This document shows, in pieces, positions 55,852 through 64,000 of a stretch of DNA of 64,000 bases (positions are counted from its first letter, which is position 1; each line of letters begins with the position of its first letter). The notes under the pieces are model-generated. The model worked only from the letters and a program-made list of their open reading frames with translations. It had not been told where the DNA came from and ran no database searches. Source of the DNA: Lihuaxuella thermophila. GTDB lineage: Bacteria; Bacillota; Bacilli; Thermoactinomycetales; Thermoactinomycetaceae. The translations under genes were made by a program, and so were the position numbers. The DNA lies in assembly GCF_900110165.1 (NCBI RefSeq), contig NZ_FOCQ01000017.1, positions 1-64,000 on the forward strand, read 5' to 3'.

Positions 55852-57337
55852 TCGTGACACCCTTTTTCGATTCAATGACCTTTTTTAGCGTAAAAGAGAT
55901 CACCGTTCCTTTGTTTGGTTCACTTTCTGCCCATATCTCGCCACCATGCTCTTCGATGATCTGCTTGGCGATGGCAAGCCCCAGACCGCTTCCCCCGGTA
56001 AGCGTACTTCTTGATTTGTCTGTCCGGTAAAATCGATCGAAAATATAGGGCAAAGCTTCCGGATCAATTCCGGACCCGTTATCTTCTATCTGAATCCTTA
56101 CTTTGTCATCCAGATCCGCGACATTTACAGAGATGCGGCCATTGGTTTTGTTCATATATTTGACGCTGTTTCCGATCACGTTCATGATGACTCTTTTTAA
56201 TTTTTCGCGGTCGGCAATCACACAAGCAGGCCCGATGTTCTTTGTCAGGCGAATCTCAATCCCGTGCTTTTCCAAATCAAATTTAAGCTCTTCAATACTA
56301 TCGCTCAGATATTCCATGATTTCCACATGTTCAAAGGTAAACGGCAATTTTTTCAAATCCAGCTTGGAAAACAAGAACAGCTCATCAATTAATCGATCCA
56401 TATCCTCCGCTTTTCTGGCGATGATCGAGAGGTATTTCTCTCTCTTTTCATCTGTATCCGCCACTCCGTCCCTAATTCCCTCTACATATCCTTTAATCGC
56501 AGTAATAGGGGTTTTTAAATCATGAGAGATATTGGAAAGCAATTCTTTTCGATTCTCTTCGTATTGAAGTTGCAGATCAATGGACTCTTTTAGCTTTTGC
56601 CGCATTTTTTCAAAGGCCAGGCTCAGTTCTCCCAGTTCATCGTTGGATGTGGGGGTGATTTGAAAGTCTAAATTTCCCTCTTTTATCCGTTCGGTTGCAC
56701 GTTTCAAGGTGTTGAGAGGTTTAAGAATACTTCTGGAGACCAAATAAGTGAGCAATCCGTTGGTAAAGGCTAACACAAGAAGTAAAACGACAATAATAAC
56801 AGGAAAAAACCTTCTCGCTATATGAGCAAACGGGCTCAAATCCCGTAAAATATAAATGCTCATCTCTTTATGATTTTCCGTCAAAAAGTGATATTGTTTA
56901 TAAGAATACCGGCGCTGGCCGATTTTGATCTGTTCACGATCATGGTTATTCTTGCCGGCTAACAGAGCACGGATGATCGAAGGATCTTTCAAAGAGGGGG
57001 ATGTATAAACCAACCGGTCTTCTTTGCGGATGATCAGCCCGGATCGGATTCTGCTTAACTTCCGGTCCATCTCCCTCAAAAACTCAGGATCTTCCAACTT
57101 CTGCGGCGCATACTTTGCAACATACGTTAACTCGGTAAAATAAGCCTCATCCGCGTTCATCAAGTTTTTGATCGATTGGGGCCCCTTAAAATCCACTTGA
57201 TAATCTTCGGTAATATTTTCTATGTCGCCGATAAATGCCAGACCGATGATAAATAAGGCGAACAAAAACAAGAATACCGGAACGATCAACATGGCGATAT
57301 AAGAAATCAACAATCTCACACGAATCGACAAATACAT
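55829..57337 (-). CDS. HAMP-containing sensor histidine kinase
   Basis: A 502-residue membrane kinase. Two membrane segments (about residues 8-38 and 175-198) flank an extracytoplasmic sensor of about 135 residues, followed by HAMP (SRSILKPLNTLKRATERI), the H-box LLSNISHDLKTPITAIKGY, the N-box VIMNVIGNSVKYM, and the G-boxes IEDNGSGIDPE and GGSGLGLAIAK. The start is unsure: ATG 57337 is directly behind AGGGG, TTG 57331 is better spaced, and an upstream TTG overlaps the permease. It probably senses envelope stress or a peptide and phosphorylates the adjacent regulator. Confidence 0.92.
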   Translation of the reverse strand: MYLSIRVRLLISYIAMLIVPVFLFLFALFIIGLAFIGDIENITEDYQVDFKGPQSIKNLMNADEAYFTELTYVAKYAPQKLEDPEFLREMDRKLSRIRSGLIIRKEDRLVYTSPSLKDPSIIRALLAGKNNHDREQIKIGQRRYSYKQYHFLTENHKEMSIYILRDLSPFAHIARRFFPVIIVVLLLVLAFTNGLLTYLVSRSILKPLNTLKRATERIKEGNLDFQITPTSNDELGELSLAFEKMRQKLKESIDLQLQYEENRKELLSNISHDLKTPITAIKGYVEGIRDGVADTDEKREKYLSIIARKAEDMDRLIDELFLFSKLDLKKLPFTFEHVEIMEYLSDSIEELKFDLEKHGIEIRLTKNIGPACVIADREKLKRVIMNVIGNSVKYMNKTNGRISVNVADLDDKVRIQIEDNGSGIDPEALPYIFDRFYRTDKSRSTLTGGSGLGLAIAKQIIEEHGGEIWAESEPNKGTVISFTLKKVIESKKGVTNEKDSDY

Positions 57338-57347
57338 CCCCTGCCGT

Positions 57348-58097
57348 TCAAACTTCTTTGATCTCAAATTGATACAGCCCTATTGTAAAAAACAGGACCA
57401 GGCTTGATAAGATGACGAGAGTGATATGGATCAAATCGTTTACGGGCACTGAGCTGTTGATCCATAACGAATGCCAGTCTGTATACGAGGTGAATAAGAA
57501 AGCCTCAAGTGAGGGAAAGAACATGACGGCAATTTTAGCAATAAAAAACAACATCGTACACAAGGCAAATGCACTGCCGGTATGATTCAAGTACTGCCCG
57601 ATAAATACAGCAAATATTCCCAGCGTCAACATCGGTATAAAGTCGATCGCATATGCCAGCAATACTTGCAATAATGCATTGAAAGATGCGCCATGGAACA
57701 TCAGACTTCCTGCTGTAACCGAACCTATTCCGATCAATCCCAACATCAACATGACAAAGATCCCCATGGCCAGGACTTTGGATGCATACACTTTCCATCG
57801 GGTGATGGGACGGACTAACGTCAGCTTCAATGTTCGTGTTGAACTCTCACCCACAAACAGTTCAATGGAAACCATAAAGATAAACAACGGTAAAATGGTG
57901 GTCGTCAACCAATCCAACACCAAAAAAGAAAAATCCGTTCCCGAGAAGATACGAACCCCCCATCGATGTTGGGTGTAATCGAGTATGCCGGCGAGGACGG
58001 CCGGAATGAAAAGGGCAAATCCGAGCATGCCTTTTGTTTTTCTTTGTGCAAAGATTTTTTGGATTTCATTGATTACATTGACGTAGAGAACTGACAC
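57348..58097 (-). CDS. ABC-2-type transporter permease
   Basis: A 249-residue membrane protein with six hydrophobic segments. NVINEIQKIFAQRKTKGMLGFALFIPAVLAG starts it, and ELFVGESSTRTLKLTLVRPITRWKVYASKVLA is the conserved coupling segment of ABC-2 permeases. A GTG start at 58097 overlaps the ATPase gene by 25 bp, with AAGGGGG upstream. It sits between the ATPase and histidine kinase genes, so the three probably function as a unit, for instance in antimicrobial peptide or lantibiotic defence. Confidence 0.88.
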   Translation of the reverse strand: MSVLYVNVINEIQKIFAQRKTKGMLGFALFIPAVLAGILDYTQHRWGVRIFSGTDFSFLVLDWLTTTILPLFIFMVSIELFVGESSTRTLKLTLVRPITRWKVYASKVLAMGIFVMLMLGLIGIGSVTAGSLMFHGASFNALLQVLLAYAIDFIPMLTLGIFAVFIGQYLNHTGSAFALCTMLFFIAKIAVMFFPSLEAFLFTSYTDWHSLWINSSVPVNDLIHITLVILSSLVLFFTIGLYQFEIKEV

Positions 58098-58825
58098 GAT
58101 TCCATCCCCCTTGCCTTCCGAATCTGCGCCATATAGAAATCTTCCAATGATTCATTCGCATTCATCATGTCTGAAGCCAGTCCGCTGGCGATCAGTTTTC
58201 CATCATAAAGAATGCCGATCCGGTTGCACATCCGCTCCATTTCATGAATGGAGTGATTGCAAATAAAGAATGTGACTTGCTCTTCTTTGGCCAGCTTCTT
58301 AACTATATTTCTGAAGTCAATCATCCCTTCAATATCCATACTGCTGGTGGGTTCATCCAGGATCACCAGCTCCGGATGGGAGAACAAGGCGGCTGCCAAA
58401 GCGAGACGCTGTTTCATCCCTGAAGAGAATTCTTTCACTTTCTCATGTCTAACCTCTTTTAAGCCTGCCAGCTCCAACACTTCATCGATCCGCGATGAGG
58501 AAATGTGGGGATAAAAGCGGGAAATCATCTGCAAGTTTTGAAATGCAGTCATATATTCAAAGGAATTGCCGGTTTCGACGATGCATCCGACTTTCTCCAT
58601 CGCTTTTTCAAACTGTTTGCTAACCTCATATCCAAAAATATGAACCTCCCCTTGATCCGGACTGCACAACCCGGTGATCGCTTTGATGAGAGTCGTTTTT
58701 CCGGCGCCGTTAGGGCCGAATAAACCAAAAATATCTCCTTTATATACAGTTAAATCAATATGAAAAATACCCCTGCCATTCCGATAGCACTTGGTTAAAC
58801 CTTTCATTTCTAAAACCTTTTCCAT
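58073..58825 (-). CDS. ABC transporter ATP-binding protein
   Basis: A 250-residue ATPase. Walker A is GLFGPNGAGKTTLIKAITG, the signature EFSSGMKQRLALAAAL, Walker B LVILDEPTSSMDIEG and the switch His is in FFICNHSIHEM. The style is that of bacitracin/lantibiotic resistance ATPases (BcrA-like). AAAGGAGAAAAAG precedes the ATG. It is the first gene after a strong hairpin that separates it from the secreted-protein gene upstream. Confidence 0.92.
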   Translation of the reverse strand: MEKVLEMKGLTKCYRNGRGIFHIDLTVYKGDIFGLFGPNGAGKTTLIKAITGLCSPDQGEVHIFGYEVSKQFEKAMEKVGCIVETGNSFEYMTAFQNLQMISRFYPHISSSRIDEVLELAGLKEVRHEKVKEFSSGMKQRLALAAALFSHPELVILDEPTSSMDIEGMIDFRNIVKKLAKEEQVTFFICNHSIHEMERMCNRIGILYDGKLIASGLASDMMNANESLEDFYMAQIRKARGMESCQFSTSM

Positions 58826-58841
58826 CTTTTTCTCCTTTGTT

Positions 58842-58878
58842 CTAACAGGTAGTGTCTGAAACAGACGCTACCTGTTAG
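58842..58878 (-). terminator. Strong hairpin between the secreted-protein gene and the ABC ATPase gene
   Basis: CTAACAGGTAG (58842-58852) and CTACCTGTTAG (58868-58878) are exact complements with an inner GTCTG/CAGAC pair, loop AAA. There is no T tract. It lies 17 bp before the ATPase ATG and could reduce read-through, act as an attenuator or stabilise the downstream mRNA. Confidence 0.6.
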
Positions 58879-58988
58879 AGATTTGATGATTCGCCTTTCC
58901 GATCACTGATGCGCCCGGCACCGGGATCAACATCATCGCGACCAGCAAGGAGACGGGGATGTCCAATCAACGGATGATGTCTGAAACA

Positions 58989-59870
58989 CTACCAGTCTTG
59001 ACGAGCTTTGGGTTCAAAGGTTTTGACTTTCTTTCCCGTTAAATCGACTTTATCCATAACGGTGTGATTAAATTGCGACAGATCCAATCGGATGCGAATC
59101 GTTAATTGGTGTTCTTTTCCAGCCGCGTCTTTACCCGTCACCAGCACCTGGGCTGTCTGCTCTTCAATCCGGTTTTCCTTGTTGATTTCCGCTTTGATAT
59201 TTACCTGTTTAATCTTAATATCACGGGTCAGCTCCGGCAGATCGGGTTTTAATTCTCCCTTGAAGAATGGTGCTCCATGGTGACCGCGGTCCGGTTCATG
59301 CCCGGCGGCATTTTGAACCAATATCGAAACAAGCGCTTGAACAACAGGTGAAATTTGACCTTCCGAAAGATTTAAAGAGACTTCCTTGCTGCCATCTGTA
59401 CGGTTTACAGACTGAATATCATTGCGCAATCCACTCATCAGCGCATCGATCACAAACTCTGCTTTTTGAGCACGATCACCCGATTTGTGATGAACTTTCT
59501 TTTCTTTTTCATTCATTACGTAATAGATCTCACTGTTACTTGCCTTCATGATTTTTTTATTTTCTTGATGGTATACCTCAAGCGTTTGTTTTTTCCCATT
59601 CGCTTCAATGTTTATTTTGCCGTTACCCGCATGGTTTTTGAGATCCCTTCGAATCGTCGAATCGACGGTAAACAGTTTTTTTCCGTTATCCTGTATGGAT
59701 AAATCAAGATTTCCGGTCAGATTCTCAACTGCTTTTGTCTGCTTCAGCGCTGCCTTGTACTGATCGTAACCGGATGCGTTACCGGCCTTAACAGATAAAG
59801 CACTGGTCAGCAATACGCTTGCACTCACTCCCAGACTCAATGCAAAAATCCCCAATTTTTTCTTGTTCAT
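58989..59870 (-). CDS. Secreted protein of unknown function
   Basis: A 293-residue exported protein. A signal peptide (KLGIFALSLGVSASVLLTSALSVKAG) is followed by YDQYKAALKQTKAVENLTGNLDLSIQDNGKKLF and alternating hydrophobic strands (KINIEANGKKQTLEVYHQ; INIKAEINKENRIEEQTAQVLV), suggesting a large beta-structure of the LolA/LppX-like sort. Similar proteins occur in Bacilli beside ABC/two-component units. It may bind a lipid or an antimicrobial at the cell surface, but this is inference. It is first in the unit with the ABC and two-component genes. Confidence 0.75.
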   Translation of the reverse strand: MNKKKLGIFALSLGVSASVLLTSALSVKAGNASGYDQYKAALKQTKAVENLTGNLDLSIQDNGKKLFTVDSTIRRDLKNHAGNGKINIEANGKKQTLEVYHQENKKIMKASNSEIYYVMNEKEKKVHHKSGDRAQKAEFVIDALMSGLRNDIQSVNRTDGSKEVSLNLSEGQISPVVQALVSILVQNAAGHEPDRGHHGAPFFKGELKPDLPELTRDIKIKQVNIKAEINKENRIEEQTAQVLVTGKDAAGKEHQLTIRIRLDLSQFNHTVMDKVDLTGKKVKTFEPKARQDW

Positions 59871-60194
59871 TTTGTCACCTCTTCATTTCAGATCTGAATT
59901 ACTTACACGTCTTATCATAGAAGGCAGTTCTAACCTGCCCCTAAACGAATTCTTAAGAAAATCTAAACCCGGATGAAAATTTATCTAAAATGCCGGTGAC
60001 AAGATTGTGAGCTGTTGAACTGACCATCCTGGACGACATTGAAATCATCAGCCAATCCAACATGGTCATGAAGGGGCGATATGAGTTCTAAAAGCTTGCT
60101 TATTACAGATGCCGCGACTGGATTACCCATCTCCTATGCGAAAGTTGCCCTTTACTCCGTGGTTAATGGCGTGGCGGAAAAGACGACACCAAAA
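59871..60194. other. Decayed interval with coding fragments
   Basis: No intact gene. A plus-strand stretch near 60016-60090 reads ILDDIEIISQSNMVMKGRYEF between stop codons, which looks like a relic of a protein-coding end. It leads into a strong terminator. The promoter of the minus-strand secreted-protein gene must lie at 59880-59990. Confidence 0.4.
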
Positions 60195-60248
60195 AAACGG
60201 CGAAAGCTCATGCGGTACTGCTTGACCACATGAGCTTTCGCCGTTTTC
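60195..60248. terminator. Strong terminator-like hairpin
   Basis: AAAACGGCGAAAGCTCATG (60195-60213) is the exact complement of CATGAGCTTTCGCCGTTTT (60230-60248), a 19-bp stem with a 16-base loop and A/T tails on both sides. No intact gene feeds it, so it is probably left over from a lost gene. Confidence 0.75.
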
Positions 60249-60418
60249 AAATGGGTGCGTTGTCCGTAACCGCTGGCCAGGAGATATTTTTGATTCCAAA
60301 CCAAGTTGGAATTGTTGGCATTTCCATTATGTTATCTCATCTTACCGGGCTGAGTTCAGGAGCTTTCTTGTTTGTACTGAACAGGCCTGTTTTTACCGGT
60401 TACAACAACAATTTATAA
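60230..60418 (+). pseudogene. Remnant of a YitT-family membrane protein
   Basis: The 62-codon frame reads ALSVTAGQEIFLIPNQV followed by GIVGISIMLSHLTGLSSGAF and FLFVLNRPVF. This is the first-helix region of YitT/DUF2179 proteins (LEIFLIPNN...GGIVGISIMLSYLTGLPLG), with a few residues missing after IPN and no downstream continuation. It starts inside the terminator stem, with no ribosome binding site. Intact YitT proteins have about 280 residues. Confidence 0.6.
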
Positions 60419-60598
60419 AATTGCAATTTCCCTATTGCTAATATCCAACACTTCAATCTTCACAATACCACCAAGATTCTGTGACACTAAATCAGACAAT
60501 TCTTTAAGCGCCATATGAAACTCATCGCTTCTTGTCTCATCTATTAATTCAATACAGAGGAATGATAAATCTAGACATAAACGATCACTCCATTTCAT
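60413..60598 (-). pseudogene. AT-rich coding fragment of unknown family
   Basis: A 61-codon minus-strand frame reads LDLSFLCIELIDETRSDEFH and VKIEVLDISNREIAIL, and extends upstream in frame for another 20 codons to a stop without a good start. The AT-rich codon use matches the LysE-PaiB island beside it. It may be the end of a lost gene. I do not recognise the family. Confidence 0.35.
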
Positions 60599-60655
60599 TT
60601 TACATATGGTCTTGGCCGAATCGCTATTTGCTGTGTCACGACACGATCACTTTCA

Positions 60656-61300
60656 TCATGTTTTGGAGTTGGAGGGGCTCGCGAAGGCGGAGAATACCCC
60701 TAGAACAATATATAAATAACCAGTTATCCGATTCAGCAGCTTTGAACTCACTTTACTTCCCAGAATCCTCTCTCTCATATTTGCCGCAAGAACTGCATAC
60801 AGCCCATCACTAATAAGAGCCAGCATAATAAATATAGTTCCTAAAAGCAAAAATTGTACTGGGACGGATCCGGCAGAAGGGGAGATGAATTGCGGAAAGA
60901 AGGCTAAAAAAAAGAGTGCTGTCTTAGGATTCATTACTTCTACAAGCGCTGACTGGTAAAAAATTCTAAATAAATTTTTGTGCGGAGCTTTTGGAGTTTC
61001 TGAAGTCGGTTTATCAGATGCAGAAAATAAAGTCTTACACCCCAGATAGATCAGATAAGCAGCCCCCAAGTATTTAACGATATGAAAGGCTGTTGCTGAT
61101 GTCATCAGGATCGCGGAAACCCCAAGTGCCCCAGCTAAAACGTGAACAGAACCACCAAGTGAAACACCGAGAACTGATACCAGGCCTGCTTTCTTCCCTT
61201 GATCTATACTTCTTGCCATAATATAGAACACAGCTGGCCCTGGTATTATTAACAATGTAGCAGCAGCAACGACAAACAGCCAAATCGTTGAAAATTCCAT
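60656..61300 (-). CDS. LysE/RhtB-family amino acid exporter
   Basis: A 214-residue membrane protein with about six hydrophobic segments. LLIIPGPAVFYIMARSIDQGKKAGL is the family hallmark (PGP motif), GVSLGGSVHVLAGALGVSAIL follows, and VEVMNPKTALFFLAFFPQF is the conserved NPK block. It exports amino acids or their derivatives. ATG at 61300 follows AAGGAG; a TTG three codons earlier is possible. The codons are AT-rich. It is co-oriented with paiB and opposite to the MocR-type regulator, a set that may be functionally linked. Confidence 0.9.
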   Translation of the reverse strand: MEFSTIWLFVVAAATLLIIPGPAVFYIMARSIDQGKKAGLVSVLGVSLGGSVHVLAGALGVSAILMTSATAFHIVKYLGAAYLIYLGCKTLFSASDKPTSETPKAPHKNLFRIFYQSALVEVMNPKTALFFLAFFPQFISPSAGSVPVQFLLLGTIFIMLALISDGLYAVLAANMRERILGSKVSSKLLNRITGYLYIVLGVFSAFASPSNSKT

Positions 61301-61520
61301 AAAATTCAACTCCTTGTATTACTTTTAGCACATCATTTACCCGGGCTCCTTCTTTCTGGATGGGTGGAAGTCAAGGACACACTTTGTTCATACCAAACGA
61401 GAAATTCGGCATCCATCCTGCAATCAGAAAAGAACTGCCAGGAGCCCTCTGTGTAAAGGACCGGTGTTGACTGCCCCAGTTGTACACGATAAACAATTCA
61501 AAACCGTAAAATAGGCCTTA

Positions 61521-62144
61521 TCATTTAAATAACCCTTTCCGTTTCTCACGCATCCACTGAGCAACCTGGTTTTCCCCTTGTTCATTTGATTTTTCAAGCT
61601 CTGCAACAATCGATTTGTAATCGGTGTCATTACGATTCTGACTCATTTTAGCTGCAGCTTGAATCGATGTGATTTCAATTTCAAAGCCAACTATTCCTTT
61701 CATTTCCCTCTTAAGAAACTCTGGATCAAACGTATCCCAGAGGCGACCATTTTCCCGGTGAGACTCATAGTGTGTAAGCATCATATCCAAAGCCGATATC
61801 AGCTCGTCATCAGTGAGTACACGCGATGTTCCATACGCATGTACAGCTACATAGTTCCATGTAGGAACATCTTCATGCTCATACCAACTTGAAGAAACGT
61901 AAGCGTGCGGCCCTTGGAAAATGAGTAACACATCACGATTATTTTCCAAAGTCTTTTTCTGCATGTTTCCGTAAGCAAGGTGCCCAGTCGCATATATTTT
62001 CCCCTCATCTTCCCGGATTTCCAAAGGAATATGCGTTGCCAAGGGCCGATGTTCATCCACAGTAATCAATATGGCAAACGGATAAGACTTCATTATTTGT
62101 ACTGCTTCATCATGATCCATACGATATTTCTTAGGGATGTACAC
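61521..62144 (-). CDS. paiB: PaiB-like FMN-binding protein
   Basis: A 207-residue split-barrel flavoprotein. SYPFAILITVDEHRPLATHIPL, ATGHLAYGNMQKKTLENN, FQGPHAYVSSSWYEHEDVPTWNYVAVHAYG and KGIVGFEIEITSIQAAAKMSQNRN match PaiB throughout. In Bacillus PaiB was linked to repression of sporulation and protease genes. GTG at 62144 (VYIPKKY) is favoured by homology and by AAAGG nine bases upstream; ATG 62153 overlaps the site. Usually paiA is adjacent; here it is absent. It is divergent from a MocR regulator. Confidence 0.9.
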   Translation of the reverse strand: MYIPKKYRMDHDEAVQIMKSYPFAILITVDEHRPLATHIPLEIREDEGKIYATGHLAYGNMQKKTLENNRDVLLIFQGPHAYVSSSWYEHEDVPTWNYVAVHAYGTSRVLTDDELISALDMMLTHYESHRENGRLWDTFDPEFLKREMKGIVGFEIEITSIQAAAKMSQNRNDTDYKSIVAELEKSNEQGENQVAQWMREKRKGLFK

Positions 62145-62276
62145 AATTATCATCCTTTCAACCTGTATTTGAGTTTAAAAAAATAATCATAAAAAATGGT
62201 AAAAAAATAATACTACACAAACTGACATAAAAAAAGGTACAATATCGAGAAAATATACATGTCAGAAGGGATGCAA

Positions 62277-63659
62277 ATGAATAATATCATTTTTACTTTT
62301 AAAGATAACTCCCCGAAATACAAACAAATCTACGAGAAATTTAAATCACTTATTGAGCAAGGCGACATAAAGGCGAATGAGCCATTACCCTCCATTCGTC
62401 AACTTGCAGATTCCTTAGATGTGAGCCGTAATACAACATTAATGGCATATGAACAACTTGTTGCGGAGGGTTATATTCGTGGGGAGAGACGAAAAGGTTA
62501 TTTTGTAAATGAGTTAGAACCCCTTTTATTTCAAGAAGCTCACAGCTCTTCTAATAATCACAAGCGAACAGAGACGATATCACCTGTTCGCGTTGATTTC
62601 CGTGCAGACGTGGTCGATCAACAACATTTCCCTTTAAAGACGTGGAGGCGGCTCTCTAATCAAGTATTAACGGTAAAGGACAGCTTTCGATACGGGGAAC
62701 CTTTTGGCGAATTATGCCTACGCGAACAAATCGCATCATATTTACTCCAGTCACGTGGGGTGAGAACAGATCCTAATGCAATCATTATCGGAAGTAGTAC
62801 TCAACAAATGCTTGTATACCTTGGGCATCTATTGAAGGATGAGTTCCAGAGCATTATCGTCGAAGACCCTGGTTTTGACGGTGCCAGAGAAGCTTTTCAA
62901 TTCCATCGTTTTATTTTTGAAACTTTGCCGGTTTATGAAACAGGTGCTGATCTTTCACAATTAGAACGAATGAAATCACGATTAATCTATGTAACCCCTT
63001 CTCATCAAAGTCCATTGGGAGTCAGCATGTCTATTCAACAACGGCACATGCTTATTCATTGGGTTAACAAGATGCGTGGATTTATTATCGAAGACGATTA
63101 TGACAGTGAATTTCGCTATACACAAAAACCATTTCCTGCTCTTGCCTCCATTGATTCAACAAGAGTCATTTATTTAGGGAATTTCTCAAAATCATTTCTT
63201 CCGGGAATCCGTTTAAGTTATATGGTGTTGCCGCAGCCCCTGTTAGATCGTTACAAACATCAATTCCGTCTTTTCGAAAGTACTACTTCCATTCTTAGCC
63301 AACTGACCATGGCTAAATTTATGGAAGCTGGAGAATGGAATCGCCACCTTAAACGCATGCGTCTTGTTTATAAACGAAAAATGCACCATTTAGTATCCGC
63401 ATTAAGAAAAGAATTTGACAATAATCTATCGATTATTGGTGAGCAGTCTGGTTTATACTTGTTAGTCAAAGTGCACTTGAATCGTTCAGAAGAATGGCTC
63501 ATCGAGCGTGCTTCCTCTTATGGTGTTAAAGTGTATCCCACCTCACGCTACTTCGTTCAAAACAATCCTGATAAACCAATTATTAAACTTGGTTTTAGTC
63601 ATCTTTCTATTGATGAAATCCAGCTTGGTGTGGAACTCTTAAAAAAAGCTTGGTTATAA
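62277..63659 (+). CDS. MocR-type regulator (GntR DNA-binding domain plus aminotransferase domain)
   Basis: A 460-residue PLP-dependent regulator. Residues 1-75 are the GntR winged helix (LPSIRQLADSLDVSRNTTLMAYEQLVAEGYI). From about 110 comes a class I aminotransferase domain, with VEDPGFDGAREAF, IEDDYDSEFRY and the PLP lysine in LGNFSKSFLPGIRLSY. MocR proteins control vitamin B6, GABA or amino acid genes. ATG at 62277 follows GAAGGG; ATG 62259 is less well placed. It is divergent from paiB and could regulate paiB and the LysE exporter. The gene is AT-rich. Confidence 0.9.
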   Translation: MNNIIFTFKDNSPKYKQIYEKFKSLIEQGDIKANEPLPSIRQLADSLDVSRNTTLMAYEQLVAEGYIRGERRKGYFVNELEPLLFQEAHSSSNNHKRTETISPVRVDFRADVVDQQHFPLKTWRRLSNQVLTVKDSFRYGEPFGELCLREQIASYLLQSRGVRTDPNAIIIGSSTQQMLVYLGHLLKDEFQSIIVEDPGFDGAREAFQFHRFIFETLPVYETGADLSQLERMKSRLIYVTPSHQSPLGVSMSIQQRHMLIHWVNKMRGFIIEDDYDSEFRYTQKPFPALASIDSTRVIYLGNFSKSFLPGIRLSYMVLPQPLLDRYKHQFRLFESTTSILSQLTMAKFMEAGEWNRHLKRMRLVYKRKMHHLVSALRKEFDNNLSIIGEQSGLYLLVKVHLNRSEEWLIERASSYGVKVYPTSRYFVQNNPDKPIIKLGFSHLSIDEIQLGVELLKKAWL

Positions 63660-64000
63660 AAACACTCAAGATATTATCAAGAAATTTTTTCACATAAAGA
63701 AAAACCGGTTTTTCGTTCCAAAAATTGTCTTAGAGTATGTTTTCCGCGTTTTGTTGATCGGATTCCTTTTTGAATGCAACACTTCCGCCTTTACACCTTG
63801 GCCACGCGCCGCCGTTTCCCCACTTGTCTAATTGGAGATTTTCCTGTTGGTCATAGCCAACCATCCGCCCGGCAGGCTATATAGAAAAAAGCCCGGGAAG
63901 ATATCCTGAGCCTTCATGATAATACCCGTGGCTTGCGAAGCAATGGCCGGAGGGTTGTATCTTTTTTCCGAAAAAACAAATTTGGGGAGTTAGATGCAGC
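63660..64000 (+). other. Right edge: non-coding, with a possible start of the next gene
   Basis: No intact gene in 340 bp. At the extreme edge GGGGAG is followed by TTAG and ATG (63994), which may be the first codon of a plus-strand gene outside the window. A few short GC-rich hairpins are present, without a convincing terminator for the MocR gene. Confidence 0.4.

Noticed and set aside
1-64000. Prophage, plasmid origin, integrase or insertion sequence
   Set aside because: No transposase, integrase, phage structural gene or origin motif was seen in any frame, apart from short gene relics near 60 kb.

Overview
The window looks like the chromosome of a Gram-positive, endospore-forming member of the Bacillales. 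It has strong GGAGG-type ribosome binding sites, many TTG and GTG starts, intrinsic terminators after most units, PerR and OhrR regulators, Spo0M, GerP-like spore germination proteins and YjcZ-like sporulation microproteins. Base composition is intermediate, with AT-richer patches near 17.3-19.3 kb and 60.4-63.7 kb. A Thermoactinomycetaceae-like lineage is my guess, not a demonstrated identity. No complete phage, insertion sequence, CRISPR array, rRNA or tRNA gene is visible, but the left edge carries what appears to be the promoter and leader of an rRNA operon running off the window.

Layout. 0-3.4 kb: rrn-type promoter (minus), a DHA2 multidrug MFS pump, and a peroxide-defence operon (glutathione peroxidase, ohrR, frameshifted ohr). 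3.5-7.5 kb: YgzB-like membrane protein, a C-terminally truncated acyl-CoA synthetase, and a sugar isomerase/oxidoreductase pair. 7.8-13.8 kb: perR with its own palindrome, then the mannitol operon mtlA-mtlR-mtlF-mtlD. 13.9-20.4 kb: VOC protein, a CzrA-type sensor with a CzcD zinc exporter, a secreted beta-propeller protein, an orphan immunity-type pair (Imm26 plus a frameshifted HEAT-repeat protein), and a manganese-type CDF exporter. 20.6-26.2 kb: sporulation-flavoured region with three near-identical microproteins, endonuclease III, a methyltransferase, Bcp, GerPB/GerPF/GerPC-like proteins and a spore-type Hsp20. 26.3-33.6 kb: paired Fluc/CrcB fluoride channels, an ABC-2 exporter, a broken small membrane gene, a SIS protein, a DUF819 transporter and an ArsR/SRPBCC pair. 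33.9-47.1 kb: tyrS, a GH18 lipoprotein, azoreductase, pyruvate oxidase, two Spo0M paralogues beside a kinase-like protein with a very long charged helix, hemL and truncated haemoglobin. 47.5-64 kb: large glutamate synthase, MerR-MFS pair, a two-component/ABC/secreted-protein unit, a decayed patch, and an AT-rich LysE-PaiB-MocR island.

How genes work together. Peroxide and thiol stress is covered by gpx, ohrR/ohr, perR, bcp and azoR; metal and halide homeostasis by czrA/czcD, the MneP-like exporter and crcB1/crcB2; mannitol is imported, phosphorylated and converted to fructose-6-phosphate by one operon under MtlR. Several loci show recent damage: ohr, the acyl-CoA synthetase, the HEAT protein, the small membrane gene near 30 kb and a YitT-like remnant near 60.3 kb. 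The most unusual object is the kinase-like/single-alpha-helix protein encoded by 39-bp tandem repeats next to two Spo0M genes.
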